Of a stretch of DNA of 64,000 nt, positions 25,910 through 35,030 are shown one piece after another. The stretch is from Climacium dendroides. Lineage: Eukaryota > Streptophyta > Bryopsida > Hypnales > Climaciaceae. The notes beneath the pieces were generated by a model. It was not told where the DNA came from. It saw nothing but the letters and a program-made list of their open reading frames with translations, and did no database searches. Numbering within the stretch: the stretch's first letter is position 1; each line of letters begins with the position of its first letter. A program made the position numbers and the translations under genes. The stretch lies in the NCBI GenBank assembly GCA_950106755.1, contig OX467086.1, forward strand, positions 30,522,001-30,586,000, read 5' to 3'.

Positions 25910-27154
25910 TTAGCGCCTTGCCTTGATAAGGGAGCCTTTCATGAGCGCTGACATTGCCAGAGCCATCTTTTCCGGGAGTACTGTGCATTCAAGGCCTATG
26001 CTCTGATGAATCACTTTCACAAACCCGCCTCCAGATTTCTTCACCGTAATGCTCCTGGGCTCCGGGCTGCTCCGAAACACCTGGAGCTCGCTGACAACAT
26101 TCTCGCCAGCAACGCCCAAAGCCGCTTGCGCATCGTAGACTATGATCTTGGTGAGATAAGGAATCACTTCCTCGGCAATGGGCAGAGCGTCTCCTGCTTC
26201 GGCATGTGCTTGCTGGGGTCTTGTAGTCCTCGCTTCATTCCAATTGGTCTTGTTGGCCAGGAACCACTTCTGGTCCATGAAGGGCGCAAACCGCTTCGCC
26301 GGGTCACTCTCGCAGGCTCGCTTGTAAAACGCAAGATCCTGCTCGACCTGAACTCTGTGTAGATACGCACCAATGGGGTGGCCCGTGTCCTTGAGCTCCT
26401 GGAAAACGTCCGACGTGAGGGGTGCGGCAAACGCAGCGACCTTGGTGTAGGTGTAACTTGGGAGAGCCCTCGCTTGGATAAAGGAGTGCCATCCCGTCGC
26501 AGCATCCAGATCAAAGCGGTTGTTGGCAGCTTTTTCATCTGGCTCCAAATTGCCATCCGCTGAGATGTAGTTGCCGCCCTGCATGTGAACCTCTGCAGTG
26601 CATTCTGCCACCAGATCGGGGTGGGTGGATGCAAAATCGTGTATGTCTCGCAGCGAAGACAGGCACAGCAGGTGCAACCTCTCGCCCTTCTCCTTGGCAT
26701 TCTCGTAGACCTTCAGTAGAAGATCTTGTCCATCCTGCAGATCAAGGGCGTCCACGGGCGGCAACCCGAGGTCACTGAATTCGTAGTCCAAAACTTCGTG
26801 TTCAAGGGGCGACCCGCGCGTACCACATGCCACGGGAATGTCTCTCAGATCCAAGGAGTCCAGCGCAGCCCTAGCGAGGCGTGCCCTCTGGTCTGCTGGC
26901 ATGAGGTTGGCAACCACAGCGCGCAACTCGACCAGCTTCAGGCGGTGAAACTCTTTGAGAATGACCAATGCGGCCATGTCGTCGTAGTCCTTTCCGACAT
27001 CAGTAATAACCACGATCGGCCGGGATTTCATTCCAGCACCACAAATGTCAAGGAGCTTCTGATAAACTCCGGACTCGGACTGAGACAATCCCTGAGGAAT
27101 ATCCACGGTCATGGCACTGCTCGCGTAACTTGATGACATCAGCTCCGCAACCAA
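25910..27154 (-). CDS. Nucleoside-hydrolase-family protein (IUNH-like), intronless
   Basis: A single 414-residue open frame. Inosine/uridine nucleoside hydrolases split the N-glycosidic bond of ribonucleosides with a Ca2+ held by clustered aspartates. Residues 47-60 read PIVVITDVGKDYDD, matching the D-x-G-x-D-x-D-D calcium motif (D52, D56, D58, D59). Later come the VHMQGGNY line (family MGG motif), NNRFDLDAA (equivalent of the N-x3-D-P-E-A-A line) and YDAQAALGV near the C terminus, where the family keeps another metal Asp. Canonical enzymes are about 310-340 residues; the extra length is mainly in the 290-345 and C-terminal parts. There are other Met codons at 6, 15 and 42; I keep the first. 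It is clearly GC-richer than everything around it, has no introns, and lies tail-to-tail with the Era exons. Substrate is unknown; enzymatic activity is inferred from the family. Confidence 0.85.
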   Translation of the reverse strand: MVAELMSSSYASSAMTVDIPQGLSQSESGVYQKLLDICGAGMKSRPIVVITDVGKDYDDMAALVILKEFHRLKLVELRAVVANLMPADQRARLARAALDSLDLRDIPVACGTRGSPLEHEVLDYEFSDLGLPPVDALDLQDGQDLLLKVYENAKEKGERLHLLCLSSLRDIHDFASTHPDLVAECTAEVHMQGGNYISADGNLEPDEKAANNRFDLDAATGWHSFIQARALPSYTYTKVAAFAAPLTSDVFQELKDTGHPIGAYLHRVQVEQDLAFYKRACESDPAKRFAPFMDQKWFLANKTNWNEARTTRPQQAHAEAGDALPIAEEVIPYLTKIIVYDAQAALGVAGENVVSELQVFRSSPEPRSITVKKSGGGFVKVIHQSIGLECTVLPEKMALAMSALMKGSLIKARR

Positions 27155-27189
27155 CCCAGATCACCAACAATTCGTGTGTGATACAATCC

Positions 27190-27289
27190 TTGAGATAGCT
27201 TGAAGCCGATCGGGAGAGCTACAATTTCTTGAGATATCTCGAAGCCGATCATGAATGATACAGTTCCTTGAGATAGCTTGAAGCCGATC
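27190..27289. repeat. 39-bp triplicate upstream of the nucleoside-hydrolase gene
   Basis: TTGAGATAGCTTGAAGCCGA plus TC occurs at 27,190 and 27,268, with a two-base variant at 27,229, giving three copies exactly 39 bases apart. The copies start 36 bases upstream of the minus-strand start codon, so they lie in its 5' leader or promoter. The repeated GCCGATC could be a binding site, but that is speculation. Confidence 0.85.
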
Positions 27290-27299
27290 GTGAGATATA

Positions 27300-28675
27300 T
27301 ACGATTGGATCTTAAACCGCCAGCAGACAGAAACGGCGACGCGTCAAGGTATAGTACTTAGTGTCACGAGCCGAATTCGGGGATTTATCCCTGGGGAAAA
27401 CAGATGAACTCTTTATTTGCCACGCATGATAAAATTTGCAAGTTTTGAGTTCATACTTGCAATCAGAGGCCCTAAATTACGTAGGAGAGGTGTAGAAAAT
27501 AGATTAATCAAGAAAAAAAAGGGGGGTCTTCTTTCTTACATTCACCCTTCATTGCACCCCGCATTCGGCTCGTTGCAATACTATAGAGTGACTCTGCCGA
27601 CTGTACCCGACTGTTGCCCCCAAAGCCTCAAATCTAGAACTGGGGGTCCATAATCAGCATTGAGAGTATATTTTAGGAACTACTGTAGCAAAGAAATTGC
27701 ATGAAGATTCTATTAGAGTGACCGCCCACCATTCAAAGTCCGCAGAAAGCAGCTGTCGCGTGCAGGAGAGAATTCAGGAAACGTCGTACTCAAAAATGTC
27801 TGCCTTCAGCACGTGAGCAGCTCCACCGCTGTGACGTGAAAAGGATTTCACGGATTGGTGCATCCATGCTTAGTCCCTCAACAATACGTTGTAAAATTTA
27901 CTTCGCGTCATCAAAGAGAATGATTCCTTCATAGTCAAAGAAAGGGTTTGAATCTTTCAGTTGCGTGAATTCTTGCGTGGTCTCAAAAGACCTCAACAAT
28001 GGCATGGGCGGAGCATTGCAGCGTTGCCCGCGAAAATCGGAAACCACATAGCAGGGATGCAGTGGAGCACTAAATCAACACCTTTTTGCTACACCCACGG
28101 TCACGTTAGTCCCCGCACATGCGGCTGCCGGCAACCCTGGATGTACTTCATCCCATCCAGGGGGGGAGGGGGGAGGGGCCAAATTTTTTTTTTGAAAAAT
28201 CTGGAAAGCACTGCCGGCTTCACTGCCGGCTTGCATGGCTGCGGTGTATCGCACATGAGCTCCAGCAGCCTCACAATGCAAGAAAGTAGCTTAATTATTT
28301 TGTGTAGAGTTCACAAGTGTTATAAATTCATTAATGACATGAGATTAATATCACGATATTTTTTAATTATATACATAATGTTTTCTTTTCTTCCCTTTAA
28401 TTTTAATCTTCGTCATATATAATATCTAAAAAGTTTAAAAGTCTTACTAAAAATTTAATTAAAAATTTAACTAAAAATTTAACTAAAAATTTAACTAAAA
28501 ATTTAACTAAAAATTTAACTAAATATCTCATTAAAAATCCTAAACACATGCGGTTTTAATTGCTTTCACACCACATTAAAGGCTTTTTGAGTCTCTCCCG
28601 TTTGGCTTAAATACTTGGGAAGTTCCTTTGGTTTTCAAGAGATTTTTAAGTTTGTTCATGTACCTTAGTAGCTAT
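27300..28675. other. Intergenic, no gene supported
   Basis: No convincing coding sequence. 28,040-28,290 is GC-rich with a G-run (28,158-28,178) and lies near the presumed left edge of the Harbinger relic. It contains CGCACATGCGGCTGCCGG, echoed in inverted form at about 32,865-32,880. Confidence 0.4.
28446..28526. repeat. 12-bp tandem repeat (TAAAAATTTAAC)
   Basis: About seven tandem copies of TAAAAATTTAAC, nearly perfect, with a variant first and last copy. A simple minisatellite inside the left part of the Harbinger relic. Confidence 0.9.
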
Positions 28676-29982
28676 GGCGTTGAATGACGATGAAGCTAAT
28701 TTGCTTCTTTTAGCATTTTTTTCATTTTCTTAGCAGGATGCCCTCGGCGAAGGCGCCTTCCGCCACCGATAGATCTTCTTGAATTGTCTGCAGGTGCAAC
28801 CATGTTGCCGTTCGTAGTGGTTGCTGCTTGGCAACAATGATTTGATGGGTGTTTTTGGTGGATTGAACCCCGCCAATATATTTACCATGATGTCGTAGAA
28901 GACGACGTCTGGCATACGTCCCATGACATGCTCGACAAAAAGTATTTGGACACTTTTCGAATGTCATTTTTAGCGTTTGAGCAGTTGGTGCTAAAGTTGA
29001 CTCCGTTTTTACAATCTCATGCACGTTATTTTGTACGGGCCCCCATACCGGTCCGAAAACAAGTTAAATTGGTAATTTACCGATTGGCTTGCGGTCATTC
29101 GTGTGAGAAGATGAATGACTTGTATGGATGTGGAGCATCCACAATCTGTAAATACACTGATATAGTTTGTGGAGTCCTAAGTAGTCGGGACGGAGGTCTT
29201 TTTACCACTTACATTCACACTTCAACTAAAGATAGACTACATGACATCATGGAGAGATTTATGAATTCAACGGGGTTGCCTAACATTTGTGGAACCATAG
29301 ATGGGACCCACATTCCTCTTGCTCGGCACCCTAGTAGTGACCTTACACCCATGACTTCGGATTTCTTCAAAAAGAAGAAGTTTCATAGTGTTGTACTACA
29401 AGGGGTTTGTGATATGGATAGAATATTTTGGAATGTTTGTGCAGGGTAACCTAGTGGAATTCATGATGCAGGACAATTTCGATGATCTTCTTTGTACTAT
29501 GAATTGCATCAGAAGCATATTTTATTACATCCTACCATTGTGGTTAGAGGTGTTCAAGTGAAACCATACTTGATTGGAGATGCTTATCCAAGCCGGCCCT
29601 ACCTATTGAAGAACTACAAGCCAGCAAATCCTGCTTTTCGTAACTAGAAGAGATTTGATGCTTCTATCAATACGAGCATGGTTGTTATTGAGCATGCTTT
29701 TGGCGCTTTGAAGAATCGATAGAGAATTTTGAAGAGCTTTAGTAGCAATGTCAACAAGTGCGCGACTGTAACAATTGCTTGTTGTGTCTTACATAACTAC
29801 TGTGAATTGCATGGTGAAAGACTTCTATTACCGGAGATTTTCGGACAAGCAGCTGACCCATTTGCTGGTAGACATCGAGGAGCACAACGTTTGCCAAATG
29901 ATGGCGATGGAGCAAAACTTGCTGGGGAAAGTATGAGGAGGGCTTTATATGGAGCTTGGCTAGCTAGCAATCCTAGTACGTA
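28676..29982 (+). pseudogene. PIF/Harbinger DDE transposase relic
   Basis: This would cut and join the element's DNA ends. The open segment 28,928-29,449 contains the N-terminal helix-turn-helix-like part (RLACGHSCEKMNDLYGCG, STICKY) and the first catalytic Asp in CGTIDGTHIPLARHP. After a frameshift near 29,449, the second Asp motif YLIGDAYPSRPYLL appears around 29,570, and the Glu motif VVIEHAFGALKNR around 29,690, followed by the tail CCVLHNYCELHGE. Stop codons interrupt the reading at 29,646 (KPANPAFRN then stop) and 29,719, and the 5' part (28,676-28,930) has several stops. The DDE signature is intact residue by residue, but the gene is broken. Confidence 0.85.
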
Positions 29983-31049
29983 GGTATTAGATTCTATATA
30001 TTTATAGAGTTGTGATAGTTTTTCATTTGTTTTTTACTTATATATATTTTTTAAATATGTGATTATTTAGTTTTTTTCTATTGTGGAGTACATATATTTA
30101 TTTTTCTAATGGTTTGAATCTTTGTTTGTATTTTAGATATAAATTTTTTTAGTGAAATATGTTTTTGCAAAAAAATTGAGTCTAATAATGTATGCAAACA
30201 AACCACTCGAACCTTTGGATTTTTTTCTTAAAAAAATAATATGGACTACTTTTATTTTTCTGACAAAAAAATTATAAACAAATTGTTCTTTGTATATTTT
30301 CGTATCGGATTTTGTCTAATATTAGTATAAAAATTTGTGGATGAATTTTCATATAGGATGTCTATGACTTCATATTCAAACAAATTTTTAAATTTTGCTC
30401 CCCCTAAAAAAAGTGTGTGTGTTAAATATGAACTATAGATTAATGCTCATATCAGGAAAGCGTCCATGGCTTAATAAGTTGCGTTCAATAGGAATCGAAC
30501 CCAGACCAGCAACCATACAATAATCAGTCTCTTGCTCAACGTCTCGCGATGTACCCTAACTGAACAGGGTGACCAATGATGTTAAAAATACACATATGAA
30601 TAGAAAGAGGCCACGATTACTTAATTCTGAGTCTTGATTTGAAGTTCATATCATAGAATTGACCTTCAGTCTTTAACCCTGAACATAACCTTTATTACTT
30701 TTGTCTACGTAGCTTAGAAAATAAGATTATGCCCAACACACTAGTCATTTGATGCATTCATTTTAATGGCCCAATTAATTTTTCTCTTTTTTTGGCTTAA
30801 ATCTTGCTATAAAACATCTACTGTTGAAAAAAATGGAATTTGCTCTAAATTGAACAAACAATCAACATTTCGATAAGTTGTACCAATTTCTTTTATATTG
30901 TAGCCATACGAATTCAAACTAGACATGTTTGGGGTTTCAAAAGAAAATGAAAACATTACGATATATCTTATAGATTGAAAAATTATAATGTTTGATCATG
31001 AGGGTATTAAAACTATGACATTTTTTCAATTTTTTTTTTGCATGTCAAC
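29983..31049. other. No gene seen inside the Harbinger relic
   Basis: AT-rich with no long open frame. At 30,493-30,506 there is AGGAATCGAACCCA, the complement of a tRNA B-box (GGTTCGATTCC). The surrounding sequence does not fold as a tRNA by eye, so it is at most a decayed tRNA-derived SINE. Confidence 0.4.
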
Positions 31050-31484
31050 TCTAAAAATTGCATGATGTTTGAACACACAAATTGTAAAATATTAGCATTC
31101 AAAGTGAAAGATAAAATTTTTTCAAGAAGATACTCCAATTGCCCACAAAAAAAGAAATTATATAATTTTCACATTACTAATCAAAATAGATTGAATTAAA
31201 GCTTCCCATTTAGTAAAAAATATAATCTATGTGGAATTTTTTCTAACTTAATTTTAATTTATTACACATTTTTTTGGATGCCTCATCTCATCAATTTTGA
31301 GTTTATTGTGGCATAATTTTGGCTCTTGAGCACCAATTTAAATAAAAATTATTTTCCTAGAAACCTCATAAGTTTTTTTATCTTATGAAAAGTAAAATAC
31401 AATTCATCAAAAATTGACTTCATAGGAGCTTGTCCAAAATCCAATTTGTCCTTCGTAGAGACAATGAGACTTTAGGGGGTGACT
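31050..31484 (+). repeat. TTAA-flanked repeat family, copy 3 (5' part degenerate)
   Basis: Shares the internal line AAATATTAGCATTCAAAGTG, the AATTGCCCACAAAA line and the GAGCACCAATTTAAATAAAA line with copies at 18,289 and 50,451. It ends CAATGAGACTTTAGGGGGTGAC, a mutated version of the GGGACTTTAGGGGTTAA terminus. The left terminus is not recognisable. Confidence 0.6.
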
Positions 31485-31775
31485 AATAAGAATTTCATAG
31501 GATTTGAGAAATATATGTTTAAAGTGAACAATTAGTTCTTATTGACAAATGTAATAATACAATACAAAATACAGAAGGTATAAAAGGAATTGCAACAAAA
31601 ATATATATTTTTTATTGCATATTTAAAAATCCATACAATTTTTTCACTCAACTATGTGGTCCTTTCCAGTCCGCTAGCTACGAATGACATTTGCAAATAA
31701 AGCTGCTACACGCTCATGAGAAACTTGTGTTGCTTGGAGAACATCTAATTCAAACTTTTTGTTGTCTCTTACAAG

Positions 31776-32531
31776 CTAAATTGTAGTCTCCATCTTCATC
31801 TTTTTAATATGAGCAGATGACTCAGCAAAGCAATCCAATGCACTGGCCATATTGCCATTGAGCTTCTGACGCTTCACAACTGCTCCACGAACTCCCGGTA
31901 AATTACCGGCACGAACTGCTGCGTCGTGGACCTCAACTTCTTTTGGAAGAACTTGGGTGCCAATGACAGGTGTCCCTTGATCATTAACACCTGGAACGCC
32001 GTTGGTCTTTGCAGTCTCACTCAATATGGCATCTATGGCATTTTACCATGTCCACCATGTAAGTCTAGAGTTGTCCTCCGAAACGTTGTAAATCTTCTTC
32101 TGACGGTAATATTGCTGACGCATTTTGGCCCACTTATCCTTCAAATGCACCCCTTGGCGACTGGCCTCCAACGGAAAATACTCAACCAAACGTAATTACA
32201 TTGCTTCCCAATCTTTGGCCCGGATAGATTTCCACCCCGACTCTACAATACACTCACGCAATAAGTCCAGCAAAAACTGTGTCTCGGCATTGCCCCACTT
32301 ACGATGTTTCGGAACTGGAACACTTGTAGGTAATGCCGAGGCTGGGATGGAAGTACCGGTTGACGGAATCGTTGTTGGAGTATCTATGGTCTTCTCAAAA
32401 CTACCCCCCTCAAACTCTGACTCCGACAAACTGTCCGCACTCTCATCACTTTTAAACATCATGCTTGCCAAAAAGCCCGGATTGGTCATCCAAATCCTCA
32501 AAAAAAATAAAATAAAAAACTCCAAACTCAT
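31776..32531 (-). pseudogene. Myb/SANT-like Harbinger partner protein relic
   Basis: Harbinger elements need a second, Myb/SANT-like protein that helps the transposase reach DNA. Reading minus: HRKWGNAETQFLLDLLREC, then GWKSIRAKDWEAM, then (after an in-frame TAA at 32,196-32,198) LRLVEYFPLEASRQGVHLKD, KWAKMRQQYYRQKKIYNV and SRLTWWTW, a second TAA, and the C-terminal part NAIDAILSETAKTNG to the end. The tryptophan spacing and the LKDKW line fit the plant Myb/SANT-like domain. Two stops in the same frame mark it as dead. It converges on the transposase. Confidence 0.75.
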
Positions 32532-32935
32532 ACTAAAACTTCACTCAAGTGCTACCTAATCCTCACTCTACTATAAAAGCACAGTCCCTGGAATACATAA
32601 ATGTTGTGAGCTTGAAGCGTGAGAGTCCCTGGAGTGGAGAAGTCCCTGGAGTGAAGAGTCCCTGCCGTGGGGTCTCTCATTTATAGTAATGAAATTACAG
32701 AGGGTGAAGTTTTTTTGATGAATAGTGCGTGAACAGTGCCGCGTTTTTTACCTGGCTTCGATGCGGCAGAGAACGGCTCTGATATCCCAGAAGCTTTGAG
32801 TGAAGCTGCCTGGAGCAACTCCCGTGGACGAGTTTCATCCTGCGAAGCGGCACCGGACGGCTCCGAAGCCGCATGTGCGAGAGATTGTTGACTTGGAGTT
32901 TGCAATGGAGATGCTCTTACATCCCTACCTAAAAT

Positions 32936-35030
32936 TGACAATGTAGGTCAATGAACAACTGCAGAGCCAACCCACAACTCACTTTTAGGCTGGAACAGTC
33001 TTAGTAAGACCCTGGTATGAGTAAATCACTCAACTGAGAGCGCTCCGCATAAAATTTTCACGTCTCTGGGATTTGGAAAGACATTGCGCCAGTAGCTTCG
33101 CAAAACATTTCAACGAGCTTGTGAATAACAGAGGCTCAACAATAGAAGCTCTAAGTTAAAATGCTTTCGATTGCAGAACTTCGAACACTAGAGACAGACA
33201 TGTGTTATCTAGCAAAACCACAAAAAAGAGGAAAATACAGAGACACACAAGTGATAATGAATAGTACGGAATACTGACTCATTCGTCGCAGAATAGCTGG
33301 TCCTGCGCCTTAAGAGAGCTGTCAGCTTCCTAACAGTAGCTCCCCTGTCTTTTGCCCAATCCTAATTACTAATTATGCCTCTGCACCCGGTTGTAGTCAG
33401 GACCGTTGAGTCATCATATGTAAGATTCTTAATCAAGGTCCACATGATTGTCGATGCCAGCGAAAATTGTCTAAATTCTTTTGAGCATGGGCCTGTAAGC
33501 AGAATCTGCTCGAATTCCTGTTGGATTTTTAAGCAGACTCTGTTGGAGATTGGTGGCGCATTGATAATTAATCCAAGAGGAATAGTGTAGTAAGCTAGGA
33601 TTGCATAACTTGGATGCTAGTCGAAATTGGCAAAGAACGGTTTGGGTGTGAAAATTTTGGCAAGTCTCGAGGATCCACAGATATAGCACATTCTATGGAG
33701 AGTTGGGACCGGACACATAGAATTTATTTTCGTCGTACTCAATTTGTTTAGTGTAACCATGTTCAAGATTTGTGCTTAATTTAAGTTAACTTTCTGAATA
33801 AATGAAGTTGGCCTTGTGTTAATTGGAAATGTGTGCTTGACCGTATGACTTGTATAGATGTTTATACTATTGACCATACCTACTGAGATTCTGCAAATTA
33901 TAACTTTTTGTGAGGTTGAGTCTAGTTGGTGCCATCAGGCTTACAGAGTTGCAGCACTCTTACCTCCATTGGACTGAGTAAGTATCATGTCAAGCTGTCC
34001 CATGAAAACTTATGAATGTGTCAACCAATGCATATGGCTCAAAATGATTTCAAACGAAACGATTTGAACTGCCGTCATATGCACTACACAGCACATGATC
34101 TTAATACAAAAGAAACACGAGAAGAAAAGTATTACAAGATAAATCCTCACCACAACCATCGGCTGTAACCACTTTTTGCAACATCACCTTCAAGGTGTAT
34201 ATACTACTAGAATGTGGCACGTCAAAAAGGCCCAAATTCATGTATGGCATACATAAATTTCTTTGATTTTCATCTTATGAAAATAGTTCCTAATTTGTGT
34301 CCTCCTCACATGAAAATCATCGTTTTTCATGTGTGAAATTTGGGTGCACGTAAGCCTTGATCCATCCAAGAATATTGGGCATTTTTAAGAAATGAATACC
34401 TAGAAAAATGATCATTTTTCATATGTGATTTGGGTGCACATAAGCCTTGATCCATCCATGAATTTTGGGCATTTTGTAGGCACGAATGGTGACCACTATT
34501 CATAGGCATAATTTGCAACACATTCTAGATATGAAAATTGGAATATTTATGATCATGATAAAAAATCACTTTATATACATCAAATTGCACAATTTCTGTG
34601 GGTAAAATTGTAGGACTTCCATTGCATGAAAACAGTACACATAATTGTAAGCTATTTCGTGTACATATCTATCTACTAACATTTATCTATCCATCTATCT
34701 GCCAAATCTTTGATCTATCAAACCTTTCTTCATTTCCCACTCCCTTCAATTGCTTCTCCAAATGTGTTGGGCAAGGGATGACAAATCGGAACAAAATTCG
34801 TCTCCCATTGTTGACCGACGCAGCATCCTGCTTCAACAAAACAAATCAAGTAGCTTTTAAAACAGTGAACGCCATCTAACTTCCTACCAAAAGAAAAAAG
34901 TGTTAAGCCTAAGCATCTCACACAAATTAAATGAGCTTATAAGATCTAGAAACTGGGCAATTACACCGGAATACAAATCAATTGTCGACACTATCACTGT
35001 ACCTTGACATTCTCTAATTTGACTCCAAAC
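32936..35030. other. No gene supported
   Basis: Mixed-composition DNA with only short open frames. I saw no protein similarity. It contains one local tandem duplication (34,319-34,480). Confidence 0.4.
34319..34480. repeat. 90-bp tandem duplication
   Basis: The line TTTGGGTGCACGTAAGCCTT with GATCCATCCA (from 34,340) recurs at 34,430 with a few changes, exactly 90 bases later. The flanking TTTTTCATRTGTGA is also repeated. Non-coding. Confidence 0.8.

Larger units (their letters stand above)
28040..32935. mobile_element. PIF/Harbinger transposon relic (approximate limits)
   Basis: Two convergent broken genes, a DDE_4-type transposase on plus and a Myb/SANT-like protein on minus, are the standard pair of PIF/Harbinger elements. 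The right edge near 32,935, read inward, contains AGGGATGTAAGAGCATCTCC; the left edge near 28,055 contains a weakly similar AGGGATGCAGTGGAGC. Both edges then carry CGCACATGCGGCT. These are only suggestive termini, and a TTA/TAA target duplication was not confirmed. Confidence 0.45.

Noticed and set aside
26006..27133. Open frames of 60-178 codons overlapping the nucleoside-hydrolase gene on both strands
   Set aside because: They are shadows caused by its GC-rich codon use; only the 414-codon minus frame carries family motifs.
28446..28526. CRISPR-like array
   Set aside because: Direct 12-bp units with no spacers; a simple tandem repeat in a plant genome.
30470..30565. tRNA gene on the minus strand
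   Set aside because: Only a B-box-like word is present; acceptor, D and anticodon stems cannot be paired.
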